From: Streptomyces sp. Edi2
GTDB taxonomy: Bacteria; Actinomycetota; Actinomycetes; Streptomycetales; Streptomycetaceae
Direction of reading: 5' to 3'
DNA length: 64,000 nt
Assembly (NCBI RefSeq): GCF_040253635.1
Contig: NZ_JBEJGX010000003.1
Location: forward strand, 6,907,501-6,971,500
Shown here: piece after piece, positions 50,779-62,432 of the stretch
Numbering within the stretch: the stretch's first letter is position 1
Layout of the letters: each line of letters opens with the position of its first letter
Notes under the pieces: model-generated
Told to the model about the DNA's origin: nothing
Seen by the model: the letters and a program-made list of their open reading frames with translations, nothing else
Database searches by the model: none
Made by a program: the position numbers and the translations under genes

Positions 50779-51558
50779 ATGGCGTTCATCCGTGCCACCG
50801 GGAAGCACCGTCGTACGAGCCGCCCCGTGCGGACGACCCGCCACATCGCCGGCATAGCCACCCTCGCGGCCGGCGGCGTGGTCGCCTCCGTGGCCTCGCC
50901 GGCGCTGGCGGCCACGGACGAGGCCCGCACCCAGGACACCGGTCTGCAGCACGCCGTCGTGCTCGGTGACGAGCTCGCCAACCACGTCGCGGCCCAGGCC
51001 GACGCGCAGCAGGCCGAAGCGGAGACCGCGGCGGCGAAGGCGAAGGCCGAGGCCGTGGCCAAGAAGCAGGCCGAGGAGGCCAAGCGGCGCGTCGAGGCCG
51101 CCCGCAAGGCCAAGGAGCGCGCCGCCCGCGAGGCGGAGCGCAAGCGCCTCAACACCTTCGTCGCCCCCGTGGCCGACTCCTACGTGTCCACCTCGTACAA
51201 GGCCTCCAGCGGCCTGTGGTCCTCGGGCAGCCACACCGGCATCGACTTTCACGCCGCCTCCGGCACCTCCGTCCACGCCGTCGGCACGGGCACCGTCGTC
51301 GAGGCCGGCTGGGGCGGCTCGTACGGCAACAACATCGTGATCAAGATGAACGACGGTACGTACACCCAGTACGGTCACCTGTCGTCGCTCGGCGTCTCGG
51401 TCGGCCAGCACGTCACCCCGGGCCAGCAGATCGGCCTCTCCGGCGCCACCGGCAACGCCACCGGCCCGCACCTCCACTTCGAGGCCCGTACCGGCGCCGA
51501 CTACGGCTCGGACATCGACCCGGTCGCGTACCTGCACTCGCACGGCGTCAACGTCTGA
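50779..51558 (+). CDS. Secreted M23 peptidase (LytM-type peptidoglycan hydrolase)
   Basis: A 259-residue exported protein. A signal peptide lies at residues 1-45 with a twin-Arg-containing N-region and the cleavage region SPALAATDE. A long Ala/Lys/Glu coiled coil spans 60-125. The M23 domain spans 128-255; zinc ligands are His152 and Asp156 in SHTGIDF and His233 in HLHFE, with His231 catalytic. It cleaves peptidoglycan cross-links during growth or germination, by family knowledge. ATG 50779 follows AAGGAGG. Expression is under a c-di-AMP riboswitch, linking wall remodelling to that second messenger. A hairpin follows the gene. Confidence 0.93.
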   Translation: MAFIRATGKHRRTSRPVRTTRHIAGIATLAAGGVVASVASPALAATDEARTQDTGLQHAVVLGDELANHVAAQADAQQAEAETAAAKAKAEAVAKKQAEEAKRRVEAARKAKERAAREAERKRLNTFVAPVADSYVSTSYKASSGLWSSGSHTGIDFHAASGTSVHAVGTGTVVEAGWGGSYGNNIVIKMNDGTYTQYGHLSSLGVSVGQHVTPGQQIGLSGATGNATGPHLHFEARTGADYGSDIDPVAYLHSHGVNV

Positions 51559-51616
51559 CCTTCCGCCTCGCCTGAGCGCGCTCCTCACCGGGCCGCGCGG
51601 CACCGGACCGAGCATC

Positions 51617-51652
51617 CGCCGAAGCCCCGGCCCCACGGCCGGGGCTTCGGCG
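51617..51652. terminator. Terminator of the M23 peptidase gene
   Basis: A perfect 16-bp stem CGCCGAAGCCCCGGCC with its complement and loop CCAC, 58 bp after the stop codon. Confidence 0.85.
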
Positions 51653-51829
51653 TATCCGGCGCCGCGGTCGGTGTGCAGAGGGATACGCCGTCCCCCTCCC
51701 GGCCAACTTCCGGCCAAAAAATTTCCATGAATAAGCGGAGCCCGCCGAAAAGGCGTTCCCGTCGAATAGAGTCACGGAAAAGTCGCCGACCGGCGGCGTT
51801 TCCAGGGGATTACGGCGGAGGCACGGAAG

Positions 51830-52519
51830 ATGCGAGGCCATATTTCCGCTCATGCGGTGTGCACGGCGATTCGCGATGACATTGTCTCCGGTGCGCTGGC
51901 GCCGGGGAGCCGGCTGATCGAAGAGATCCTTGCGGCCCGGTACGGCGTCTCCCGGGTGCCGGTCCGTGAAGCGCTGCGAACCCTGCAGTCCGAAGGGTTT
52001 GTCACCACCCGCCACCACGCGGGCGCCTGCGTCGCCGAGCCCACCGAGCAGGATGCCGCCGATCTCCTCGACGTCCGCGCCCTGTTGGAGCCGCTGGGGG
52101 CCGCCCGCGCGGCCGTCCGCCGTAGCCCGGCTCACCTCAAGGTGCTCCGCGGCCTGGTACGGCTCGGCCGTGAGCGGGCGCGTCACGGCAGCCCGGCGGA
52201 TCTGCGCCAACTGGACGACTGGTTCCACGAGACGCTGGCCCAGGCAGCCGGCAGCCCCAGTCTGACGGCGCTGCTGACCCAGCTGCGGCGCAAGATCGAG
52301 TGGATGTATGCCGTGGAACTGCCCGCCCGCACGAGTGAGTCGTGGGAGGAACACGGCGCGGTGCTGGACGCGGTGGCCCGGGGGGATGCGGAACGGGCCC
52401 GTGCCCTGATGGCGGCTCATGTCGAGCGCTCACTCCCGGTGTACCGGCTCCGGCGCCCTGCCAAGACAGGCGTGAGGGATCCGAAACCGCCCGTCAACAC
52501 GGCCCGTGCCCGCCCTTAA
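51830..52519 (+). CDS. GntR-family regulator (FadR/FCD subgroup)
   Basis: A 229-residue transcription factor. The winged helix is at residues 5-70 (VCTAIRDDIVSGALAPGSRLIEEILAARYGVSRVPVREALRTLQSEGFVTTRHHAGACV). An FCD ligand-binding domain follows (DLLDVRALLEPLGAARAA, LDDWFHETLAQAAGSPSLTALLTQLRRKIEWMY, EEHGAVLDAVARGDAERARALMAAHVERS). FCD domains bind small organic acids through metal-held sites. ATG 51830 lies nine bases after GGAGG. The neighbouring HPr gene is convergent. Targets and ligand are unknown. Confidence 0.9.
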   Translation: MRGHISAHAVCTAIRDDIVSGALAPGSRLIEEILAARYGVSRVPVREALRTLQSEGFVTTRHHAGACVAEPTEQDAADLLDVRALLEPLGAARAAVRRSPAHLKVLRGLVRLGRERARHGSPADLRQLDDWFHETLAQAAGSPSLTALLTQLRRKIEWMYAVELPARTSESWEEHGAVLDAVARGDAERARALMAAHVERSLPVYRLRRPAKTGVRDPKPPVNTARARP

Positions 52520-52753
52520 CAATCGCCCCGTATACAAAGAAGTGCGGAATGGGATCCCGGGGGTGTGAGATTGCGTATTCCTCCCCGCCGGTATTCAGTG
52601 TGCATGTGTGCCGCCATGGGTGCTGCGCCGGCATGCGTGTTGCCATAGGTGTGGAGTCTGAAGAATGGAATAGCGCACGCTTTTTCTTGCGCTCCCGATA
52701 TAAAGGAACCGTCTCCTCAATCCGGGGCCGCCGCAGCTCAAATCCTGGGGGGC

Positions 52754-53035
52754 TCAGACGGTCTCGGGAAGCTCCTCGAGGCCTTCGGCGACGAGCTTGG
52801 CCAGACGGTCGAGTGCTTCCTCGGCGCCCTCGGCGTCGGAGGCCAGCACGATCTCCTCACCACCCTGGGCACCCAGGCCCAGGACCGCGAGCATAGAGGC
52901 CGCGTTGACGGGGTTGCCATCAGCCTTGGCGATCGTCATGGGGACGCCGGAGGCGGTGGCCGCACGGACGAAGATCGACGCGGGGCGGGCGTGCAGGCCC
53001 TCGGCCCAACCGACATTGACGCGGCGCTCTGCCAT
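52754..53035 (-). CDS. ptsH: Phosphocarrier protein HPr
   Basis: A 93-residue HPr, the common phosphate carrier of the sugar phosphotransferase system. The active-site His15 lies in GLHARPAS. The regulatory-serine region is VNAASMLAVLGLGAQGGEEIVLASDAEGAEEAL. ATG 53035 (MAERRVNVGWAEGLH) is preferred over an ATG five codons earlier because it matches the family start. It accepts phosphate from enzyme I and passes it to sugar permeases. In Streptomyces it also influences carbon regulation. No other PTS gene is adjacent. Confidence 0.95.
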   Translation of the reverse strand: MAERRVNVGWAEGLHARPASIFVRAATASGVPMTIAKADGNPVNAASMLAVLGLGAQGGEEIVLASDAEGAEEALDRLAKLVAEGLEELPETV

Positions 53036-53265
53036 GGTGTTGCCCTTCAAAGTCGTGACTGTTGTCTAGACCAGTCTCTCACGCTGCCGGGAGTGCTGGG
53101 CAGTCCTGTGTCCTGGTCTTTTGCGGCCATTGGTCTCCCCAGGGGAGGTCCGGCAGGCCGCCCGGAGCGCCGGAGTGTACGTCCGTACGGCATCCTCAGC
53201 TTGCCCCGCACCCCGAGCGTACGCGCGCCGAGCCGGTTGTCGGTGGCCGGTCGTACGCTGTCCGC

Positions 53266-56301
<3,036 letters not shown>

Positions 56302-56339
56302 GGCTCTCGCGGCCCGGTACGCCCCGTAAGATGGACCCC

Positions 56340-56933
56340 ATGGCTAAGACCGGTACGACGACCCAGGGGCTGCGCGCGGCGATCGAGCGCAGCGGCTATT
56401 ACCCGACGCTCGTGGCCGAGGCGGTGCAGGCCGCGGTCGGCGGCGAGCCCGTGACGTCGTACCTCGTCCACCAGGAGACGACCTTCGACGCCAACGAGGT
56501 CCGCCGCCATGTCACGGTCCTGGTCCTGACCGGCACCCGCTTCATCGTCAGCCACACCGACGAGCAGGCCGCCGACGCCACCTCCCCGTCGCCGTACGCC
56601 ACCACCTCCACCGAATCCGTCAAGCTGAGCCGGATCTCCTCCGTGGTGCTCAGCCGGGTGGTCGCCAACCCCGAGTCGTACACGCCGGGCCGGCTGCCCC
56701 GCGAGGTCGTGCTCACCATCGGCTGGGGCGCGGTCGCCCGCCTGGACCTGGAGCCCGCTGCCTGCGGCGACCCCAACTGCGAGGCGGACCACGGCTACAC
56801 GGGCTCCTCCACCGCCGACGACCTCTCGCTGCGGGTCAGCGAGGCCGGTGACGGACCGGACTCGGTGCGCGAGACGCTCACCTTCGCCCAGGCGCTCTCC
56901 GAGGCCACCGCGGCCACCCCGGCCCCCCGCTGA
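56340..56933 (+). CDS. DUF5998 family protein
   Basis: A 197-residue soluble protein conserved in actinobacteria: MAKTGTTTQGLRAAIERSGYYPTLVAEAVQAAVGGEPVTSYLVHQETTFD. Cys and His residues in ACGDPNCEADHGY may bind metal. The function is unknown. ATG 56340 is chosen because TAAGAT, a -10-like hexamer, ends seven bases before it, suggesting a leaderless message; ATG 56331 is in frame but overlaps that hexamer. Its stop overlaps the next gene (TGATG), so the pair forms an operon, and DUF5998 may work with the phosphodiesterase. Confidence 0.85.
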   Translation: MAKTGTTTQGLRAAIERSGYYPTLVAEAVQAAVGGEPVTSYLVHQETTFDANEVRRHVTVLVLTGTRFIVSHTDEQAADATSPSPYATTSTESVKLSRISSVVLSRVVANPESYTPGRLPREVVLTIGWGAVARLDLEPAACGDPNCEADHGYTGSSTADDLSLRVSEAGDGPDSVRETLTFAQALSEATAATPAPR

Positions 56934-58123
56934 TGGTCCACATCGCCCCCGCCTGGCCGGAACCCGAACCGCTCGACCCGCTCGGCGCCCCCGTGCCGCG
57001 CTACGGCACCGGCTCGCTCGCCGATCTGCTGCCCACCATCGCCACGGGGCTCGGCATGACCGGCTTCGCCACCTCGATGGAGCTGGCGCCCGCCGACCGT
57101 GCCTGTGTCTTCCTGATCGACGGCCTCGGCTGGGAGCTGCTGCGGGCTCACCCGGAGGAGGCGCCGTTTCTCACCTCGCTCCTGGGCACGTCGTTCAACG
57201 ACAGCGGCCGCCCGCTCACCGCGGGCTTCCCGTCCACCACGGCCACCTCGCTCGCCTCGGTCGGCACCGGCCTGCCGCCGGGCGCCCACGGCCTGCCCGG
57301 CTACACCTGCGAGGACCCGGCCACCGGCGCCCTGATGAACCAGCTGCGCTGGTACCCGTGGACCGACCCGTACGTCTGGCAGCCGTATCCGACGGTCTTC
57401 CAGCGCGCGGACGCCGCCGGAATCCACACCTGCCAGGTCTCCGCGCCGAGCTTCCAGCACACCCCGCTCACCCAGGTCGCGCTGAGCGGCGGCACCTTCC
57501 ACGGCCGGCTCTCCGGCGAGGAGCGGATGGACCTCGCGGCCGAGCAGCTTGCCGCCGGTGACCGTTCGCTGGTCTACACGTACTACTCCGAGGTGGACGG
57601 CAAGGGACACCGCTACGGCGTCGACTCCGACGCCTGGCGCGGCCAGTTGATGTATGTCGACCGCCTCGCCCAGCGCCTGGCGGAACAACTGCCGCCGCGC
57701 AGCGCGCTGTACATCACCGCCGACCACGGCATGATCGATATCCCCTTCGATCCCGAGTCCCGGATCGACTTCGACGAGGACTGGGAACTGCGCGCCGGCG
57801 TACGCCTGTTGGGGGGCGAGGGCCGGGCCCGCCATGTGTATGCCCACCCGGGCGCGGCCGCCGATGTGCTCGCCGTGTGGCGCGAGGTGGTCGGTGAGCA
57901 GATGTGGGTGGCGAGCCGTGACGAGGCCATCGCCGCAGGGTGGTTCGGACCGTCCGTCGACGACCGGGTGCGTGGCAGGATCGGCGATGTCGTCGCGGCC
58001 GCGCACGCCGATATGGTGATCATCGCGACCGAACGGGAGCCCCGTGAATCGGAGATGGTCGGGATGCACGGTTCGATGACCCCGGTGGAGCAGCTGGTGC
58101 CGCTCCTGGAAGTCCGCACCTGA
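56933..58123 (+). CDS. Alkaline-phosphatase-superfamily nucleotide pyrophosphatase/phosphodiesterase
   Basis: A 396-residue NPP-type enzyme. Metal ligands and nucleophile appear as FLIDGLGWELL (first Asp), AGFPSTTATSLASVGTGLPPGAHGLPGY (Thr nucleophile), YYSEVDGKGHRYG (Asp/His) and ITADHGMID (Asp-His), with a last His in EMVGMHGSMTP. Such enzymes hydrolyse phosphodiester or pyrophosphate bonds; the substrate is unknown. No signal peptide is seen, so it appears cytosolic, unlike many secreted relatives. It is translationally coupled to the DUF5998 gene. Confidence 0.9.
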   Translation: MVHIAPAWPEPEPLDPLGAPVPRYGTGSLADLLPTIATGLGMTGFATSMELAPADRACVFLIDGLGWELLRAHPEEAPFLTSLLGTSFNDSGRPLTAGFPSTTATSLASVGTGLPPGAHGLPGYTCEDPATGALMNQLRWYPWTDPYVWQPYPTVFQRADAAGIHTCQVSAPSFQHTPLTQVALSGGTFHGRLSGEERMDLAAEQLAAGDRSLVYTYYSEVDGKGHRYGVDSDAWRGQLMYVDRLAQRLAEQLPPRSALYITADHGMIDIPFDPESRIDFDEDWELRAGVRLLGGEGRARHVYAHPGAAADVLAVWREVVGEQMWVASRDEAIAAGWFGPSVDDRVRGRIGDVVAAAHADMVIIATEREPRESEMVGMHGSMTPVEQLVPLLEVRT

Positions 58124-58189
58124 TCCGCCCGGCCCGCTGCCCGCACGCCGCCCCACCCCCTCACGAGCCCGAAAGGCCCGCAACTTCTC

Positions 58190-58858
58190 ATGCCCGAGCT
58201 GGTGTTCTTCTCCGGAACGATGGACTGCGGAAAGTCGACACTCGCTCTGCAGATCGAGCACAACCGCTCCTCCCGCGGTCTGCAAGGCATGATCTACAGC
58301 CGTAACGACCGGGCCGGCCGCGGCAAGCTCTCCTCCCGCCTCGGCCTGGTGACCGAGGCCGTCGAGGCGGCGCACGGGATGGACTTCTACACGCATGTCG
58401 TCGACCGTCTCTCCGCCGGCGGCCGGGTCGACTACGTCATCGCCGACGAGGCGCAGTTCCTTGTCCCCGAGCAGATCGACCAGCTCGCCCGCATCGTCGA
58501 CGACCTCGAACTGGACGTCTTCGCCTTCGGCATCACCACCGACTTCCGCAGCAAGCTGTTCCCCGGCTCCCAGCGGCTGGTCGAACTGGCCGACCGCATA
58601 GAGGTGCTGCAGGTCGAGGCGCTGTGCTGGTGTGGCGCCCGGGCCACGCACAACGCCCGTACGGTCGACGGCCGGATGGTCGTCGAGGGCGCTCAGGTCG
58701 TGGTCGGCGATGTCGTCGGCGACGTGGACGGCGGCCCGCACACCGAGGTCGGCTACGAGGTGCTGTGCCGGCGTCACCACCGTCGCCGCCAGACCTCGGC
58801 GACCGCCCGCGCGGCCGCGCTCTCCCCGGACGTACTGCCGGTCGACAGCGCGAAGTAG
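58190..58858 (+). CDS. tdk: Thymidine kinase
   Basis: A 222-residue type II thymidine kinase, which phosphorylates thymidine with ATP in the salvage pathway. The P-loop is SGTMDCGKST (residues 8-17). DEAQF is the Walker B-like motif with the catalytic Glu. The lasso domain has zinc cysteines in CWCGARATHN and CRRHH. ATG 58190 follows AAAGGCCCG. It lies 66 bp after the phosphodiesterase gene in the same direction and may share its transcript. The C-terminal tail of about 25 residues beyond the zinc site is extra. Confidence 0.93.
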   Translation: MPELVFFSGTMDCGKSTLALQIEHNRSSRGLQGMIYSRNDRAGRGKLSSRLGLVTEAVEAAHGMDFYTHVVDRLSAGGRVDYVIADEAQFLVPEQIDQLARIVDDLELDVFAFGITTDFRSKLFPGSQRLVELADRIEVLQVEALCWCGARATHNARTVDGRMVVEGAQVVVGDVVGDVDGGPHTEVGYEVLCRRHHRRRQTSATARAAALSPDVLPVDSAK

Positions 58859-58894
58859 GCCCGGCCGCCGGGCGGAGCCGCGGGTGACCGCCCC

Positions 58895-59671
58895 TCAGTT
58901 CCGCTGGGCGATGGTGAAGACGGCGCCCTCGCTGTCGCAGACCGTCGCCAGCCGTCCGTGCGCGGAGTCCCGGGCCGGCTGCAGCACCTGGCCGCCCAGT
59001 TCGCTGACCCGGCGGGCCGCCGCGTCCGTGTCGGAGACGGCAAAGTACGTCATCCAGTGGGAACCCCGGTCGCGTGGCAGGGCGTTGCCCACACCGTGGA
59101 TACCGGCCACCGGGTGCTCTTTGAGATGCAGCGTCAGATAGTCGAAGCCGGCCGAGATCACCGGCTCCGCCTCATAGCCGAAGACATGCTCGTAGAACGT
59201 CAGGACGGAGCTCGTGTCCCGGGTGACCAGCTCGTTCCATGCCGGGGTGCCCAGTTCACCGGTGATCGTGGTGCCTGCCACCGATCTGCCCTGCCAGATG
59301 CCGAAGATCGCGCCCTGCGGGTCGGAGGCGATCGCCATCCGCCCCGCGTCGTCGTCCGCATCCAGGGGCCCGACGCCCACCGTCCCGCCGCAGGAACGGA
59401 TCTGCTCGGCGGTCGCGTCGGCGTCATCGCTCGCCAGGTAGGTGGTCCAGGCGACCGGGAGATGGCGGTCGGGCGCCAGTTCGCCGAGCCCGGCGACTTC
59501 CCGGCCGTGGAGGAAGGCCCGGGCGTACGGACCGAAATGCTGCGGTCCCGGGCGGAACTCCCAGCCGAACAGCGCGCCGTAGAATTCCTGCGTCGCGGAC
59601 AGGCTGTGGGCCAGAAGGCTCACCCAGCAGGGCGCGCCGGGCATCCGCCGGGTCGCTGCCTCGGTCGTCAT
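58895..59671 (-). CDS. VOC family protein (two glyoxalase-like domains)
   Basis: A 258-residue protein with two beta-alpha-beta-beta-beta modules (residues about 10-125 and 135-256): CWVSLLAHSLSATQEFYGALFGWEF and AWNELVTRDTSSVLTFYEHVFGYEA. It resembles the CFP-30B/hydroxylase-type VOC proteins of Streptomyces. Metal ligands are not fully conserved, so a binding or resistance role is as likely as catalysis. ATG 59671 follows GAGGAGAGAG; an open frame upstream adds 64 unlikely residues. It is convergent with tdk. Confidence 0.88.
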   Translation of the reverse strand: MTTEAATRRMPGAPCWVSLLAHSLSATQEFYGALFGWEFRPGPQHFGPYARAFLHGREVAGLGELAPDRHLPVAWTTYLASDDADATAEQIRSCGGTVGVGPLDADDDAGRMAIASDPQGAIFGIWQGRSVAGTTITGELGTPAWNELVTRDTSSVLTFYEHVFGYEAEPVISAGFDYLTLHLKEHPVAGIHGVGNALPRDRGSHWMTYFAVSDTDAAARRVSELGGQVLQPARDSAHGRLATVCDSEGAVFTIAQRN

Positions 59672-59920
59672 TGTCACTCTCTCCTCGGAGCGTCGGGTGC
59701 TGACCATCTGCGCTACGGGCGCGGGTCCCGAGCAGATGCTCGCACCCGGTGACCTGGTGTGCGCCCCGGCCGCGCCGTCCATCGCCGGTTCGCGAGGGAG
59801 AATGCCCGCTTTGACGTTTCCGATCCGCCTCAGTGGCGTTACGGCAGGACGTAACTGCGTCATACGGAGGGTGGGTGCCTACCTTCTGTACGTAGCCGTC
59901 GCTACGCAAGGATGAGTCCC

Positions 59921-60760
59921 ATGAATGCCATCATCACCGCTACCGAACTCGCGAGCGAGCTGGACCGGCCCACCGCGCCGACAGTCCTGGACGTCCGCTA
60001 CCAGATGGGCGGCCCGCCCGGCCGCCCCGAGTACGAGGCCGGCCATGTGCCCGGCGCGGTCTACGTCGACCTGGAGAGCGAGCTGGCCTCGCCTCCCGGT
60101 CCCGGTGGCCGGCACCCGCTGCCCGACCTCGATGTCTTCACCGAAGCCATGCGCGCCGCCGGCGTCCGCGCGGACCGCCCCGTGGTCGTCTACGACGGTG
60201 GCCAGGGCTGGGCGGCCGCCCGCGCCTGGTGGCTGCTGCGCTGGACCGGCCACCCCGACGTGCGCGTCCTGGACGGCGGTCTCGCCGCCTGGCGGGCGGC
60301 CGGCGGCGATCTGAGCGTCGGTCAACCTACTCCGCAGGAGGGTGATTTCACCCCCGTGCCCGGTGGGCTGGCGCTGCTGCGGGCGGACGACGCGGCCGCC
60401 CTCGCCCGCCGCGGAGTCCTGCTGGACGCGCGTGCCGCCGAGCGCTACCGGGGCGAGGTCGAGCCGATCGACAAGGTCGCCGGCCACATCCCGGGCGCCG
60501 TGTCCGCCCCGACGACGGAGAACGTCGTCGAGGGCGGCACCGTCTTCCGCGACGCGTCGGAACTGGCCGAACGTTTCGCGTCGCTGGGCGCCACGGCGAA
60601 GGCGGAGGTCGGGGTGTACTGCGGCTCCGGGGTCTCCGCCGCGCACGAGGTGCTGGCCCTCGCGGTCGCGGGTATCCCCGCCGCCCTGTACGTCGGCTCC
60701 TGGAGCGAGTGGACGGTCGACCCGTCCCGCCCCGTCGCCACCGGCCCGCAGCCCGGCTGA
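59921..60760 (+). CDS. Thiosulfate/3-mercaptopyruvate sulfurtransferase (tandem rhodanese)
   Basis: A 279-residue two-domain rhodanese. The inactive N-terminal domain has VLDVRYQMGGPPGRPEYEAGHVPGAVYVDLE. The catalytic C-terminal domain has LLDARAAERYRGEVEPIDKVAGHIPGAVSAPT and the active-site loop YCGSGVSAAH with the persulfide-forming Cys. The loop CGSGVS favours mercaptopyruvate-type substrates. ATG 59921 is preferred because AAGGA lies eight bases upstream; ATG 59912 is in frame but too close to that site. It ends at a long bidirectional terminator. Confidence 0.92.
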   Translation: MNAIITATELASELDRPTAPTVLDVRYQMGGPPGRPEYEAGHVPGAVYVDLESELASPPGPGGRHPLPDLDVFTEAMRAAGVRADRPVVVYDGGQGWAAARAWWLLRWTGHPDVRVLDGGLAAWRAAGGDLSVGQPTPQEGDFTPVPGGLALLRADDAAALARRGVLLDARAAERYRGEVEPIDKVAGHIPGAVSAPTTENVVEGGTVFRDASELAERFASLGATAKAEVGVYCGSGVSAAHEVLALAVAGIPAALYVGSWSEWTVDPSRPVATGPQPG

Positions 60761-60788
60761 GCCCCCGTCAGGTCCCGTAACGGGCCCT

Positions 60789-60846
60789 CGCACCACGCCG
60801 TCCGCCCGCTCCTGGAATGCAGGGAGCGGGCGGACGGCGTGGTGCG
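60789..60846. terminator. Bidirectional terminator with 24-bp perfect stem
   Basis: Halves 60789-60812 and 60823-60846 are exactly complementary with a ten-base loop. It lies between the convergent sulfurtransferase and sepH genes. Confidence 0.9.
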
Positions 60847-60875
60847 CGAAGGGAAAGGCCTCACGGGCCCTCCCG

Positions 60876-61934
60876 TTACTCCGGCTTCTTGCGCCGGGTG
60901 CCGAAGACGATCTCGTCCCAGCTGGGCACGGCGGCGCGGCGACCGGGCCGTACACCGTCCGCCTCGGCCTGCCGGTCCGTCGTCCCGGTCAGCCGGTCGC
61001 GATGGCCGGCCACCGCGCGGGGCATCAGCACATCGGCGTACGCGGAACCCGCGCCCGCGCTGGCCGCCGGGGCGGGCGGCTCCTCGACCTCGGCCTGGGA
61101 CTCCTCGTCGCTCTGCGCCGACTTCACGGTCTCCGGGACGACCATGTCGCCGCGGAAGCTCGGCACCGCCTCCAACAGGCTGGTCAGCGAATCCCGCTCG
61201 CCGACCGCCTCCTCCGCGACCCGCGGCTCGCCGTCCTCGTCACCGGAGGGCGCCGTGCGGTCGGCGCGCTCGGGCGTCTGCCGGTCCAATGCGCGGTCCA
61301 GCGGCCGGTCGCGCGGCAGCCGCGCGATCCGCGGCACGAACGGGAAGCTCGGCTCGGGTGTGTCGTCGCTCTCGCCGATCAGCGCCCGCGCCTCGTCGTC
61401 CACGGCCTGGACGAGCCGCCGCGGCGGGTCGTACGTCCAGCTCGCGGAGTGCGGTTCGGTCGCGACGCGGTAGACCAGCAGCACCTCCCAGGTGCCGTCG
61501 TCCCGGCGCCAGGAGTCCCACTGCACGCTCTCCTTGTCGGCGCCGCGCAGCAGCAGCCGCTCCGCCACCGCCTCGCCGAGCTGCGGACCGGTGTTCTCGC
61601 CGGGGCGCCGCACCGGGGTCTTGCGGGCCCGTTCGGCCATGAAGGCGCGCTCGGCGAGCACCGGGCCCTCGAAGCGCCGCACCCGGTCGACGGGGATGCC
61701 GGCGAGCTGGGCGACCTCTTCGGCGGAGGCACCGGCTCTTATACGGGCCTGGATGTCCCGCGGGCGCAGATGACTCTCGACCTCGATCTCGATCTGGCCG
61801 AGCCGTGCACGGTCGTTGCGGACTGCGGCGCGCAGCCGTTCGTCGATCGGAAGCGTGTACTCGGTGCTGTCCGCAGCTTTGAGCACCAGCCGTGTGCCGT
61901 CGTTGGAGACGGCCACGACACGCAGTTCGGGCAT
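60876..61934 (-). CDS. sepH: Cell division protein SepH
   Basis: A 352-residue actinobacterial division protein that in Streptomyces venezuelae stimulates FtsZ assembly. The N-terminal conserved DUF3071 domain starts PELRVVAVSNDGTRLVLKAADSTEYTLPIDERLR. It contains a helix-turn-helix-like segment RAGASAEEVAQLAGIPVDRVRRFEGPVLAERAFMAERA, followed by QWDSWRRDDGTWEVLLVY. The C-terminal half is acidic, disordered and Pro/Glu-rich, ending PSWDEIVFGTRRKKPE, a conserved tail motif. ATG 61934 is chosen at the family start; the frame is open upstream. The gene is monocistronic as far as visible. Confidence 0.93.
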   Translation of the reverse strand: MPELRVVAVSNDGTRLVLKAADSTEYTLPIDERLRAAVRNDRARLGQIEIEVESHLRPRDIQARIRAGASAEEVAQLAGIPVDRVRRFEGPVLAERAFMAERARKTPVRRPGENTGPQLGEAVAERLLLRGADKESVQWDSWRRDDGTWEVLLVYRVATEPHSASWTYDPPRRLVQAVDDEARALIGESDDTPEPSFPFVPRIARLPRDRPLDRALDRQTPERADRTAPSGDEDGEPRVAEEAVGERDSLTSLLEAVPSFRGDMVVPETVKSAQSDEESQAEVEEPPAPAASAGAGSAYADVLMPRAVAGHRDRLTGTTDRQAEADGVRPGRRAAVPSWDEIVFGTRRKKPE

Positions 61935-62069
61935 GGGGACCTCCCGGGTGGTGCCTGCCGACGTCACTCGCGTCGCTGCTTCCGCTAGTCGAGTGTGGCC
62001 TGCCCGGGTGCAGCCTGCCACAACATTGCCGAGTTGCCCGGCGTGTCGGGGCTTGGCCCTGAAACGCCG

Positions 62070-62174
62070 TTATGACACGGTTACCTGTTCGCCACGCTCA
62101 GTGACCATGCCGCTTGTCCTGTCGCCGTTCACCCGTACCGAGCGGCGGTGCCCCGGTGTGAGTGCCGCCTTCAT
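62070..62174 (-). CDS. Possible 34-residue small protein
   Basis: A short frame, MKAALTPGHRRSVRVNGDR..., starts at ATG 62174 directly after AGGAGGGGGCC, an unusually strong ribosome site for this region. It lies upstream of sepH on the same strand. No family is recognised. It may be a real small protein, a leader peptide, or chance. Confidence 0.3.
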   Translation of the reverse strand: MKAALTPGHRRSVRVNGDRTSGMVTERGEQVTVS

Positions 62175-62432
62175 GGCCCCCTCCTGTGGGTTCCGGGCAG
62201 CCGGACGGGAACCGGGGCCAGGGCTCGCCACAGTACTCCATTCGGACCACTGAGGTGGACCGCCGCGCCGCTGAACTTCTGGGCGGGCAACGGAGTTGGG
62301 TCGTCTTGTCGATCTCTCTACCTGGCGCGTCGGTGGCAAGTTTCACAGATTCCCCAAAATCGGAACTTTTGGCTCCGCCGAATGGTCACTTCTCCATGCA
62401 GGATGGATCGAAGGGGCTATCAAAGGTTGGAG

